Assembly: GCA_016800925.1 (NCBI GenBank)
Contig: JABCPU010000096.1
Span: 1 to 64,000 of the forward strand
DNA: 64,000 nt
Direction: 5' to 3'
From: Suillus spraguei
Lineage: Eukaryota; Basidiomycota; Agaricomycetes; Boletales; Suillaceae
The notes beneath the pieces were generated by a model. The model worked only from the letters and a program-made list of their open reading frames with translations. It made no database searches and was not told the origin of the DNA. Position numbers and translations under genes: made by a program. Below are positions 35,433 through 46,205 of this stretch, one piece after another; position 1 is the first letter of the stretch, and each line of letters begins with the position of its first letter.

Positions 35433-36526
35433 TCATGGTGTCAGATGGAAAGGTAAGGGGATGTCAACTGTATCTTCCAAACGAGTAACCTCGGATTTAT
35501 CAATATGAACAGCGTGCTCGACAGCCCAATCCAAGATTTTCTCATAGTTCCTACATTGGTGGCGGGTGTTGAAGTTAGGGTATGCGAATTTGTGTCTTTC
35601 AACCCAGTCCCATGTTATCATCGTCACGTCAGCATTGCACATGATATTCTGCCTGATCATTTCAATGCAATGATCTATAATATATATGATGAGCAGGAGG
35701 TGGATTAATTTTAGAAAAAGTATATGTACCAAGATGCATGCGGACTACTTCGGGGGTGTCCTGGAACGAAATGTCTTTGGGTCCATAATACTCGGGCCAC
35801 GAGGCTTTGCGAAGAAAATTCTACAAAATGTGAGGCAAGAACAACTAGACTTTCGGTGAAGCATGACTTACCAGACAATGGAGTTCATGCGTAACTTCCA
35901 AGGATACCATGAAACCTCCACCGAATTTGGCCGGATACTTGACTTTGGAAGGTAAATATACTTCACCAGCTTTGAGAATTTCCTCAAGCGACATTCGAGT
36001 TGGTACCACTGAGATTTACCGTGAACAATTACTAATTAAGATGACGGGGAAAAATTGGGCGACGCACCATTATCAGCTATCCTGGCCCAAGCAGCATCAA
36101 TTTCTGGGGAAGGATGGCCACGATAGATAGAAGGAAAGTCGAGGGTTCCATTAAATCTTATGATCATGGGGTCAACAGCACTACTTGCTGGAGCTGTGAC
36201 AGATCATCAACACTGTATGTTAACTGTCCGAGGATGTCTGTTCACTCACAGTATATAGGAATGTCGTCGCGCAGGTGGGGAGAAGGCGTACACATCCATA
36301 GCACGAAAAAGAGTATCGATGTGCATATTAACGCACCGTGGCTCAACATAGGCCACACGCGCAAGATATGCGAGTTGAGACGAGGTTCTTCAGGGAACCT
36401 ATCTGCATCACCAAATAGTTTCTCCTCTTCATCATTGTCAACAGTATCGACAGGAGAGTAGTGTGAGGAATCGTTGACCATGACCTGGGTTTGTCTCCGA
36501 GGGGCTGTCCGAATAGTTGGGCACAT
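35433..36526 (-). CDS. UstYa-family (DUF3328) oxidase, gene 2
   Basis: ATG at 36,526 gives a Ser/Asp/Glu-rich cytosolic segment of about 55 residues; a second ATG at 36,481 (MVNDSSHYSPV) aligns better with gene 1 and may be the real start. One membrane segment follows (MLSHGALICTSILFFVLW). Later exons read IIRFNGTLDFPSIYRGHPSP, EIDAAWARI, KYPAKFGGGFMVSLEVTHEL-HC (HxxHC motif) and DHCIEMIRQNIMCNADVTM, ending FHLTP at 35,433. All introns can be joined in frame, so the gene looks intact. It is clearly paralogous to gene 1 but lacks the Asp/His-rich insertion, having GPKDISFQDTPEVVRMHLG there. Expected role: oxidative cyclisation of a secretory peptide. It is divergent from the repeat-peptide gene, whose coding repeats begin about 255 bp away. 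Confidence 0.9.
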
Positions 36527-36721
36527 GCGAGTCCAATTGTTAACCCTTAAAATAATTGCTTAGAATAGTCCTCATCATTAGTTGAAGCGAATCGAAGTAA
36601 AAATTGATTACCTTTCCGCTAGTACGGGCCGGACTTAAAACCACTGAAATGAACGCTTAACTTGCGCGCGTTACTCTTGCTACGGCGTACCCCACGCAAG
36701 GAACCATTGTGAAAAGTTCCT
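36527..36721. promoter_or_regulatory. Divergent promoter region, with a possible leader exon
   Basis: This interval separates the start of UstYa gene 2 from the repeat-peptide gene. On + it ends in AGTTCCT|GTAAGT, a strong donor (36,722) whose phase fits the acceptor CACCAG at 36,778 and the repeat frame. The frame upstream of the donor reads LARVTLATAYPTQG, reminiscent of the end of a signal peptide, but three codons after a possible ATG (36,649) there is a TAA (36,658). The leader exon is therefore unresolved. Confidence 0.45.
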
Positions 36722-36778
36722 GTAAGTATTCATGACATCATCACCATACTGAGGCTAATAGGCGTCACCTGTCACCAG

Positions 36779-37182
36779 ATTTGGAGAAGCGCGAGGAACT
36801 TGACTCCAATCTCTTCACTTACCCGAACTATGAGGGGCAGAAGCGGGAGGAACTTGACTCCAATCTCTTCGCCTACCCGAACTATGAGGAGGAGCAGAAG
36901 CGGGGGGAACTAGACTCCAATCTCTTTACTTACCCGAACTATGAAGAGGAGCAGAAGCGGGAGGAACTAGACTCCAATCTCTTTACTTACCCGAACTATA
37001 AGGAGGAGCAGAAGCGGGAGGAACTAGACTCCAATCTCTTTACTTACCCTAACTATGAGGAGGAGCAGAAGCGGGAGGAACTAGACTCCAATCTCTTTAC
37101 TTACCCGAACTATGAGGAGGAGCAGAAGCGGGAGGAACTCGACTCCAATCTCTTTACTTACCCGAACTATGAGGAGGAGTAG
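36779..37182 (+). CDS. Tandem-repeat RiPP precursor candidate (dikaritin-like)
   Basis: Seven open 19-residue units follow one another. Each starts with Lys-Arg, then an acidic EELDSNL segment, a six-residue aromatic core FTYPNY (once FAYPNY) and an acidic EEEQ tail before the next Lys-Arg. Dibasic sites at every unit border fit Kex2 cleavage, as in ustiloxin, phomopsin and asperipin precursors; the FTYPNY core resembles the asperipin core in length and in placing Phe first and Tyr at positions 3 and 6. No ATG is in frame after the preceding stop, so an upstream exon must supply the start and secretion leader (intron 36,722-36,778). A TAG where the other units have CAG ends the frame at 37,182; an eighth unit follows. 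The DNA units are 57 bp and nearly identical, which indicates recent expansion or homogenisation. Function is inferred from architecture and the two neighbouring UstYa genes. Confidence 0.75.
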
Positions 37183-37245
37183 AAGCGGGAGGAATTTGAT
37201 TCCAATCTGTTCTCTTACCCCATCTACGAGCGGTCTCCTTTGTTA
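37183..37245 (+). pseudogene. Eighth precursor unit beyond the stop codon
   Basis: The reading frame continues after the TAG with Lys-Arg, an EEFDSNL segment and a variant core FSYPIY, then a short Ser/Pro/Leu tail and TAA. It would be the natural C-terminal unit; now it is outside the open frame unless read through. Confidence 0.7.
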
Positions 37246-38399
37246 AGTTGTTAATTCCGAAACGTTGCATGCCCATGTCACACAATCTCAGTTCAAGTCC
37301 CGCTCTTTACTACACACCCACTGTTCTTGCCATAGCTAAACTATCGTCTGGTAACAACGTTAAAGTTAGGGGAATTGGCAATCTACGGTGGTTACCTTAG
37401 CCAAATTCGCATCTAGCGTTCATCAGAACCTCTAATGTTTCGAAAGCCAATGTTTGCAAAGCGAAAGTGAGTACGCGAGCTTTGAGGAGCACAATTTGTC
37501 ACCTGTTTGAACCGTTAGACACGGGACGCCACCACGGACTTATTTTCACCTTCCTCACCGCGGATCACGCTAATGATCTTGACCATTCGTATAATTCACT
37601 GCTTGCAATGTTAGCTCGCACATCTTCGCGGAACGCGGCATCTTCTCCTGTAAATGCAAGGTCTAAGAGGTGGATAAGGATGAGGAGGCCAGGAAGAAAT
37701 AACACTTGAAAGAGTGGAGCCGAAGTATGAGCTGTTAGTCTTGCAGCAGGAGATGTAAGAGGATGCGATTCGCATATGTATAAACGTCCTCGATGAATCT
37801 ATAGAGCCTGAAAATGTCCATGAAAAAAGGTGCGGATACTCAATCCAATGAAGAAACGCACTTTTCATCATCTTCCATGGACAGCAACTTTTCGTTAAAT
37901 CCTTATGGTCGGCTTGCACATCGATCCCACATTCACGTATCACGTTGAGATATATTTCACTGCAAGCAAAAACTCACGTTTCCAACCCTTTAGAAGGAAA
38001 CGCCACCTGATAATCGACCTCCAGCAATACGTGGCGGAGGAACACCTGTATGCTGGCGTTTCGAAGCATAGGTCGAGCCATCGCAAAGTTAGTCAGACAT
38101 CAGTACGCATACATCCAAATTTTCTCAGACACAAAGCTCGCCGTATATCACCTCTACTCGGAGAATCTCGACATAGGGTACTCTCGTTGCGTTAAAGAGA
38201 CTGCCGTATACCTTGACCGCGGTGGGGCCACCTGATGTGATCTGCATATATCACCGTTAGTACTTCCCCACCCTCCACATAAATAGGTGCGTCTCTTTAT
38301 GTCAGACAGAACGGCCTTCAGCTTCGCCTTGCCAAACTCTAGTGCATCATCTCGTGCTGCCCGCTCTGTATTAAACCTAGAAGAAGATAAGGAAGAAAA
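37246..38399. other. No confident gene
   Basis: Short open frames occur on both strands without recognisable domains. The region from about 38,150 on the minus strand may belong to the unidentified gene whose fragment is duplicated at 31.8 kb. Confidence 0.4.
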
Positions 38400-38645
38400 G
38401 GTGTCGTCGTCATCGGCGGTAGACAGTTCGAGGATAGCTTGTGCACTGTTAGGTGGACACAGAACTGTAATTTCTGTCAACTGTATTGCAGCGAGGTGGT
38501 GGTATGTTCAATTTGAAAGAGAGTTTAGGAGTTGTAAGATGACGCCCGAGTGATGGAGGAAAGCACCATACATAGCCAAGGGACTATGAAGTAGTTAGAG
38601 AATGAGATCCTTACGTAAAAAGAGAAACCCTGACGACACAAGCCA
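38400..38645. repeat. Duplicated fragment, copy 2
   Basis: Direct copy of 31,838-32,280 (shared GTCGTCGTCATCGG, TGCACTGTTAGGTGGACA, TAATTTCTGTC). Copies 1 and 2 bracket the UstYa/precursor locus at a distance of 6.5 kb. Confidence 0.75.
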
Positions 38646-38772
38646 GTAGTGCAGTAGCAAGATCGGTTCTATGCTTTTCTAAGGTATCAAATGCTATTTA
38701 TACACGCAAGTGCAATGCTCATCCATACAACGAGGCGACAAACATCCCTTCATCCATATTCAGCAGCAAGTC

Positions 38773-40445
38773 CTAGCGGCTTGCCTTCTTCGAGTCAGGT
38801 CCATATTGGTGATCCAAGTAATCGTTCAGTCTCTGGATAGTGGGTCGTTCACGGTTCGTTTTCCAACAATGCACGAATGCAGACCATGCACCGTGCCGAA
38901 CAAATGGGTAATATGCTCTATTGGGTATTTTATGAGCCACTGTAGCTTTGACGAACTCGCTATCTCGGCGGCATTCCACGTATGGGATTTTCTCCGAGAG
39001 AATCTAAGGATGCGATTCCAGTCTCGCCCTCCTCGGGTCTGCAGCCAGGCATACCCGTTCATAGTCACCAGCCAAGGTTGTAAATCTGAAGCGCGATCTC
39101 CTCGAAGCCACAGCATACAGATGACAGCTGACAGTGGCTCTGGCGGCTGAACAAGGAACGCTAATGAGTCTTTTAACTTATAGGGGTCCCCAAATTGCAT
39201 AGCTTTGCTTTGCTTCTTCAGTTCTGAGAGTGCATCCAAGAGAGTCGTGCTTCTTGGAATGTCTTGTATCAAGCGGAGGGAGGACCATGCAAGTACGGAA
39301 TGAGGGTGAAGTGATGTGTTATCGCGTACTTCAGAGAGGCCGCAGTTTGATGGGTCGGAAACATAGTTGCGAATGGACGAGTGATATATATTCACAGGGA
39401 GAGTGCTGTCTGTAGGGATATCCATAACGGACCGTAGCTGCACTAGTGTTGTCTCGACATCACGACCCTGACCAGGACCAAGAAGTTTCGAGATTTATGA
39501 CAGCGGCAGAGGGCCTGCAAGTGCAGCGACAATGAACAAGTGCAGATATACCCGCTTAGGATCGGCACACGTGGAGAGGATACAATCATGTAGTTTGTAC
39601 ACCTCTGTTCCTGGTAGGAGCTCGCTCGTCAGTTCGGGCATTAGCTGTAACCGATCCCGGGGATCCTTGTATCCATCGTCAACAATAAACTTCATCATCG
39701 TAGACACCACAATGAAACGTCTGCCAGCTTCGCAAGCTCACCCTCCGATGGCTGAGGAAAATCGGGATGGCGGCATTGCAGCTCTCCGAATGAATGCTGC
39801 AAAAATATATAGATGTCACTGTCGACGTCGGCACCGTCTAGCGAGATGATGGTAGCAACGCCCTCCCCAGAAGTTTTCACTGGTATCTCGCGCACCCACG
39901 GGCGCACCTCTTTGTCATGAAAGACTTTACAGATATGCGATTCCGAGCGACTCGTGAGTAGAATGTGGGTCATGGGCAGATCAGGCTCACGAAGAGCCCG
40001 TGCAAGGGAAAGGGTGAGATCGGGGATGTAGTAGAGCGGGATTCTTGCGGATGGCTCTGCTCACGTCTTCCTGGATGCTTGGAAAATTGGTGCCAAGCTG
40101 GTATACAAGTGTCGCAAAGAAATATTCGGTTGTGCAACGGTCGGTTTATTTCCGAGAGAAAAAGAATGTTCCCGCTAGGCGCATTTCGACATCCGTCTCT
40201 TTAGTCACTTTTTGACCTTTCATATTTTCAGCTACTGTAAACGCAACGGCAGACTTTCCAACGCCAGCCGTTCCATGTAGCCAAATGAGCTGATTACTCT
40301 CTGTATTGTCCAGGAATCCGTAGATGTATTTGAGGAGATCCACCCGAGTCCCTTGCAAACATTTTGGATGGGGCTGACGCTCACGGGAGTTATATTAAGC
40401 ACCCTTGATAGCAACCTCGGACAGTCTCGCCCAAGTTCCTGCAAG
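38773..40445 (-). pseudogene. NACHT (STAND) NTPase, decayed
   Basis: The minus strand has the linker GTRVDLLKYIYGFL, a perfect P-loop in WLHGTAGVGKSAVAFTVAE, AGTFFFSRK, a VYQLGTNFPSIQ helix, THILLTSRSES, and the C-terminal IYHSSIRNYVSDPSNC and SVLAWSSLRLI blocks common in Agaricomycete NACHT proteins, which act as signal-transducing, NLR-like NTPases. About 50 residues including the Walker B aspartates are deleted between NPALLH and IPDLTLSLA (about 40,025). The frame shifts near KLAD/RRFIV (about 39,715), and an in-frame TAA follows PLPLS (39,495). The N-terminus before the linker is not resolved. It is non-functional as read. Confidence 0.8.
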
Positions 40446-41551
40446 AGCTATCAAAGAGGTTAGAGAGCATGCAGAGATGAGAGATGGAAGGACTGACACT
40501 GATCGTCACCCATTAATGAAGGCTGTGATATGCGAGGTGCAATGAACCAACTGAAAGTACTGGCTGGGTTCCAAGATGCGATGAGAAATAATCTAGGCGA
40601 TAGTTATCTGGAGGGACGACATACGAATATTTGAATCGAAGCTTGTAAGGGGTGACAAAACTCAGTCGTGGAATGACCCAGTTGTCGCGTGATGAAAATG
40701 GATGGATGTTTTGATCTATCCTGTTATAGAAAGCTCGCTAGATGGTTGTAGAATGCAGTTGAAGCTTGAAGAACGAGCAGGCGCTTGCCCTCCGTTGCTT
40801 GCAGACTCCAACACGCCGAGGCTGGCACTGGCCACACTACTGCACAGCCACACAGAACGATCGAGAACATAGGATCATACATATGTGCCGTCGGAGTTGC
40901 AGAGAAGATTGCAAGGAAATTTAGACGTTTCCTGCCCCTCGTCTGCTGACATGGGTGTCGGGGATCCTGCCATCATTTGCCCGTGCCCTACCAAGTCACT
41001 TGCTCTCGGTCTCCCTCCACCCCGGACTATGTGCACATCAGCAATTCCATAAATTAACGGCAGTGGTAGCACTATATAATCTTCCCTGGTAACCAAATCT
41101 AACAGTGAGTGGAGAGCAGTAATATGTGCTCTGAGCGTCTGGGGCGTCTTGCGCAAGAATCTATTTGGTTAGTGTATTTTAATTTGCTAAGGCCCCGGTG
41201 CTTGTATTATAGTTGTGATAACCGGGTCTGATACCATAAGTACAGAATGGAGTGATACATTCGCCCCACATACAAATGATGTACAAGTATCCGGTAGATC
41301 TGCACCGATCGCTTGACTGTATTATAGTTATAAGAACACAAACGACAGTCCAGGTAATGAGCCCATATAAAAAGTCCAGATGAACAACCATGCATCAGTA
41401 TACTACATGTTCGGATATCAAAGAGCCTCAACAGAGATGTGCGTGAGATGGGATGAGATGGTATAGACGTGAGAGCGTGATGAATAGATCCACATGGTTA
41501 TTCCGAGTGGGGAAGCAGTAATGCTTTTAACAAAGGCCGCGTCCAGGTCCG
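40446..41551. other. No confident gene
   Basis: A minus-strand frame at 40,875-41,156 (93 codons) has mixed composition but no domain. The rest is unique spacer. Confidence 0.4.
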
Positions 41552-43974
41552 TCAATGCATGTCGATAACATCAACAATTTCAGGATGTTCGTGTGATGTC
41601 GAAGATCGCCATGAGGGAGCGGCGACTTCATTGCACGAATCAAAGGATGATGAGTTCCTGTCAGTGTTGTCGCTCCGAGGTAGGCCATGATGCAAACCAG
41701 TAATAATTTGGCTCCCACGTGCAACGGTGCCGACGCCTGCCATACCTACACTAGTCTCCGCAACGTCGCTATCACTGCTCTGTGAGCTGCTACTTCGGTG
41801 GTGTCGCTCTGCGAGTAAGGGAACAGATGTGCTTTCCGGCACGCCACTGATTTCATCCAACGTCCGTCGATGGTTCGTAGTGAAAAAATCGAGGGAAGTG
41901 GGAGAATCGGGCAAGGGCGCATCAGTGCCTACAATCGTATCTCGATTCGCAGCATAAGGATCCCAAGGATCGCTCAGGTCAAATACCGACGGAGGCGAGT
42001 GTTCGTATTTGACATTCCATTCTCCAAACTCGTCGACAGGATCTAGCTCAACACGGGTCCCGCTTGAGTCGAAAGTATACTCAGATACTTTCTCTTTCCT
42101 CGTTGAGTATGAGCTGTACGCGAGCGTCCGGAGAGTACTAATTGGAGGAACATCATCGCTTGACTGAAAATTCCGCCTCGTAAGCTGGTAGGCCTTACAG
42201 TCGCCTTCGCCTTTCTTCCCTCTATCCGTGTCAACCATTCCCTGTTTCTTCCACTGCCGCCGCGTCATGAACCATTTCAGTCCGAAAAGGGTGACGCATA
42301 GCGCAAAGAAGCCGATTAGACCAATAAGAACTTCGAGGCCCACCGACATCTTTGTGTCGCTTGAAGAAGCGGCCTGTTGTGATGGTGCGCCGCCGAGCGG
42401 CTGATTGAGGACGCGAACATTGTTGAACTCATCGAGTGCTTCAGTTATATTTGTGAGTCCCATGAGTCCCAGTGTTGGACGGATTCCAGTGTAGACGGAT
42501 GCGTTAAAGGGTGGGGGTTCGTACGCAAGCACAGTATAGACGTTACGCATGAAAGGAACGCCGAGGACCATATCACCGATGTCGGAAGTAGCGGTGAGTT
42601 GTGCGTCATCAGCTTGTATGAGGCCCACGCAGTACTGGGAGTCCTGCTGCCCAGACGGCTCGCTGGTGAGGTCGAGGGGGTGGATGGGTAGTTCGGGTTG
42701 GCCGTCGAGAGTGATGGTCATGTTGAGTGGCGTTGTACAAGGGACGTAGTCTAACAGATGATCAGCTCACGAATTAGGAGCTGAGGTGAATAGAATACGC
42801 ACAACTACCGTCTGAGGCCGGGCTTATGCCCAGTGCGCCATATATTCCGTTTGCGATAGACGATGTTGTGATGATGAATGGTACCCCAGAGTCGAGCAAT
42901 GCAGTGGGGAAGGCAGCGCCAGTAACAGACTCGTTTAGTACTACAGAACGTGCCTGTCCATTCACGTAGACTGTGATGGCTTGAACATTCGTTTTCCAGA
43001 ACAATATGCCAATGCCCTGGCTCAAAAGTGTTGAATAGTTGATTTTCGAAGGATCTGGAACTACAGACGAAGGATGCATACCGATTCCAAGAAGCGATGG
43101 AATTGCATCCGAACCAGGACGGGCAAAAGTGAGGGAGAAGAACGGCTGTGAGGGAGCTGTGGAGGCGGGGGACATAGAGAACAAATTCGAGGAAAATGGT
43201 GCACCATCTGGGTTATCGTTCGTAGCTGAAGGGATTTCTTGTTCGATTACCGAATTAAGGGGAAGAGCGAGACCAAGGATACCGTCAAAATCTACGCTAA
43301 GGGGCTCATCAGATACCGTGTCAGCGGCGGCTGTGAATGCTGATAAGCATGATGTAATGCAAAAAAAAATACAGAAAACAAACCCAGTGCTTGATTCTGT
43401 ACAATGTATGTTCCAAGCTGGACGCTATCCCATACTATGGGCCCGCTGACAGTTCCGGAGAGGTAATTGATGGTAAAATTAATGTTAGTTGGCGTCGAGG
43501 AGGTCGGATCATATAGGCGACCATTCGTGGATGAACACGATGCAGTGGAACACGATTTTGATGCGAGCCACTGTATTTTTAATGATCAGAAAGGCTGTGT
43601 AGCCAAGGAAGGCACGTCTTACGAGGTCCGATGAGCCTGTATCAACCTGAAGGGAAAGGTTTTGCTGAGCGGAGCCTACTGATACGGGCACGGTATAGGC
43701 ACTATATTCAAGCGATGAGCATGGAGAAGAAAAATGCAGGACCCAAAACGAAATCAGGAGGCAAAAAGTCAAACCCTTCGAAAGGCAGGGCCGCAAGAAT
43801 AGAATAACTCAAGATTCATATGGATAATTCAAAGACTCACACTGAATCGTAGCTAGTAGTCACCATCTCAAGGTTTAACACCATGCCACCGGTACCACCG
43901 GTACCCTCGTCTCGAGCACGTTGCTTGCCTTCCGCCCTGGAAGATACTCGGGCGCTTTTGAGTAGGGTCATCAT
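41552..43974 (-). CDS. Membrane-anchored aspartic protease (A1 family)
   Basis: A first exon (ATG at 43,974) ends in GGMVLNLEMVTTSYDS. After an intron (43,702-43,840) comes YTVPVSVGSAQQNLSLQVDT with the first active-site motif DTGSSD. Later exons read SGTVSGPIVWDSVQLG, DFDGILGLALPLNSV, a domain with the second active-site region LLDSGVPFIIT (DSG in place of DTG), and an NMTITLDGQPELPI segment. Near residue 440 a membrane helix (VLIGLIGFFALCVTLFGLKW) is followed by a long Ser/Asp-rich cytosolic tail ending VIDMH at 41,552. The layout resembles fungal surface aspartyl proteases, but with a transmembrane tail instead of a GPI anchor. No clear signal peptide is visible before the first exon, so the 5' end may extend further. 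A hydrophobic run inside the 139-nt intron could be an alternative N-terminus. Confidence 0.8.
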
Positions 43975-46205
43975 TCACTAAGAGGATATAGATAGCGGTC
44001 TAAGAAGTCAAGGGTTATAGGAAGTCCGAGCTACGAAATATGGTAGACTTACAGAGAGGGAGGGGAAGGAAGGCCCGAATGAGATTTTGAACGTCTAAAT
44101 GAAAGCCTATGATAACATAAAAGCTTCAAGTGCCAGTTGTACCAGTAGGATCTAGATGCGGTCGATAGTCGTCCTTAACTGTGAGGTAGGCTTAAGATAG
44201 CACGAAAGGGAATGAATGAGACCGGGGAATAACTTGTGGGGAACACAGAAGGAGGTAAATAACGAGGCGATGCTAATAGTTCCAGATTTCGGAACCACTC
44301 AAGCGCTGTACATAAAAAGTTCCGTCAATTGGTAACATGTCAGAAAAGACGCCCAAAAGTCAATTTTGAACATACCACAACCAAAAACTGGACTTCCTAC
44401 GAACGATATTATGTTAAGACAGTGTTAAGAGGGTATCCTTGTTTCGCGGGCGCGCTCGCCATCCCGCCCGGCGCACTCGGTAGCGTTACAGTTTGCAGCG
44501 ACCCTGCGTGATCTTCTTTGGGTACTTTATTCACACACTCCAAGAAGCCTAAACAGTGTCAAAATCTGTCAACGACGTTGTCAACCAGTGGACACGTTCA
44601 CGACATGGTCACGGACATCATTCACCACGTCTCTCACACTATTATTATGTAGCCAGGCACTACCGAAGGATTAAACTTGGCGCGAACGGAAGCCCTTCAT
44701 GCGCTTTCCTACTAGCTGCCCGTAAGGAATAGAGTTGCCCAGTCATGATTTAACTTACTGTAGACTCGGAAACGACCTATCAAAACTGTGACTTTCGCGT
44801 AGCATAGGGAATGTTGAAGAAGGTGGCCAACAGCTGAAGCAGAACAATCGGATGTCCAGAGCAGGAAAGTGGCATTACGAAGCTGCGAAGAAGAAACTGA
44901 TGGCGACTTTCAAAGTACTGATGTGATGTAATGTGACGTGGCTGCCGCCGCCTCCGTCAGCGAGACGGACACCCTCGCCCCGTGACCAGAGTCTTTAACC
45001 TTGTGTCCAATACCCACTGTAGCTGTCAACAGCTTGAATAGAGTTCTTATCCCAGCAAGTACAGATTTTATTGTGGCCAATGCACTGCGCAACGCTCAAT
45101 GTACTATTAAAGGTGCATGCTGTGCTCCATATCGATATGTCTCATTTCGATATAAAGTTGAGGCTGTACCTGAACAGCTTTCGTGGAAAGTTCCCCAATG
45201 GAGTAGAGATCGTGATGCATTGATGCCTGCACGGGTTGATACTTTGCACACGGAGCGCTATAAATTGATGCAGATGCTCATCACGTATTACTTGTTGATT
45301 GATCGCGAAGACCAGGACGACCCTTGATTGAGTACCGAACACTGCAAGTTCTTGCCGGTGGTGTGGTGCTAGAAGTTCATAGATATACCGCAACGCGTTC
45401 ACCGCGAAACATGCCCAGCTGAGAAGTCGGATTCTGGTAATTTGCGAGAAGCACAGCTGCTCCACGCCTCGAACCAAAGTCAGAGTTGGTAACTTGCCAG
45501 CTATTGGCTTAGGAAGTCGCACGCACGCACCACTATATCAGATGAGGATACAATTGTCATCCAAATGGCTCCCACCAATCTGTGAAGTCGATAAGGACAT
45601 TGCAACGTTGTCAAAGTCTCCCTGGAAGCCACTCCATTTAAAATAGAGCAACGGAGATTATAAGCACCTTCGATGGGCACCGTATACTGTTTTCCACGAT
45701 TCCACATTAGAAATTCGTACAAAGAACGGCTGACTCATGGCGGTAACACAGGAACGACTCGATCGGAGCAAATAGTTGATGGTAGATCTCTGTTAATGAG
45801 AGCTAGGGCTAGCTTACAAATTGTAAAAGGATAGATTTGCGACATACATGCATGAATGATAATGATCACAGTCGAGAACACAACGTAAAAATATTGCGTT
45901 CAGCCAAGGTCTTATCGATAAGACTTTGACTGAATACAGTTCTTATCGCTGTGGTCACCACCCTAGTAGTAGCGCCGACGGCCGTTGATCAAGAGCCTGC
46001 CGTCAACCATGACAGACCGTCAGGGAGGCAAGTGAATCCTGAAAATTGCCTGAAGATGTACTTGTTAAATTGATTCTATAAATCATTTTTCGATGGCGAT
46101 AAAGTGGAGTTGATCATGTCTTGAATTGACGATTCGGAATTTTCCGGTTTGAATCTTGACTCCTCCTCTGTTAGTTTCCCCGCTATCATATTCCTGCTAT
46201 AAAAC
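43975..46205. other. Intergenic, no confident gene
   Basis: Over 2 kb with only short frames (for example 45,001-45,327 on + and 45,142-45,522 on -), neither showing a domain. A GC-rich patch (GCGGGCGCGCTCGCCATCCC, about 44,446) is not a recognisable element. Confidence 0.4.

Noticed and set aside
36781..37182. Repeat protein as a chance ORF in a minisatellite
   Set aside because: The units keep a 57-bp period in one frame, base differences are mostly conservative, dibasic sites and the aromatic core are constant, and the neighbours are UstYa genes. A coding role is more likely.
44440..44520. tRNA-like GC-rich segment
   Set aside because: No cloverleaf with a plausible anticodon arm, and no T-loop GTTCRA consensus.
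45001..45522. Overlapping frames of 108 (+) and 126 (-) codons
   Set aside because: They lie on opposite strands over the same DNA, with no motif, no paralogue in the window and no splice-supported extension.
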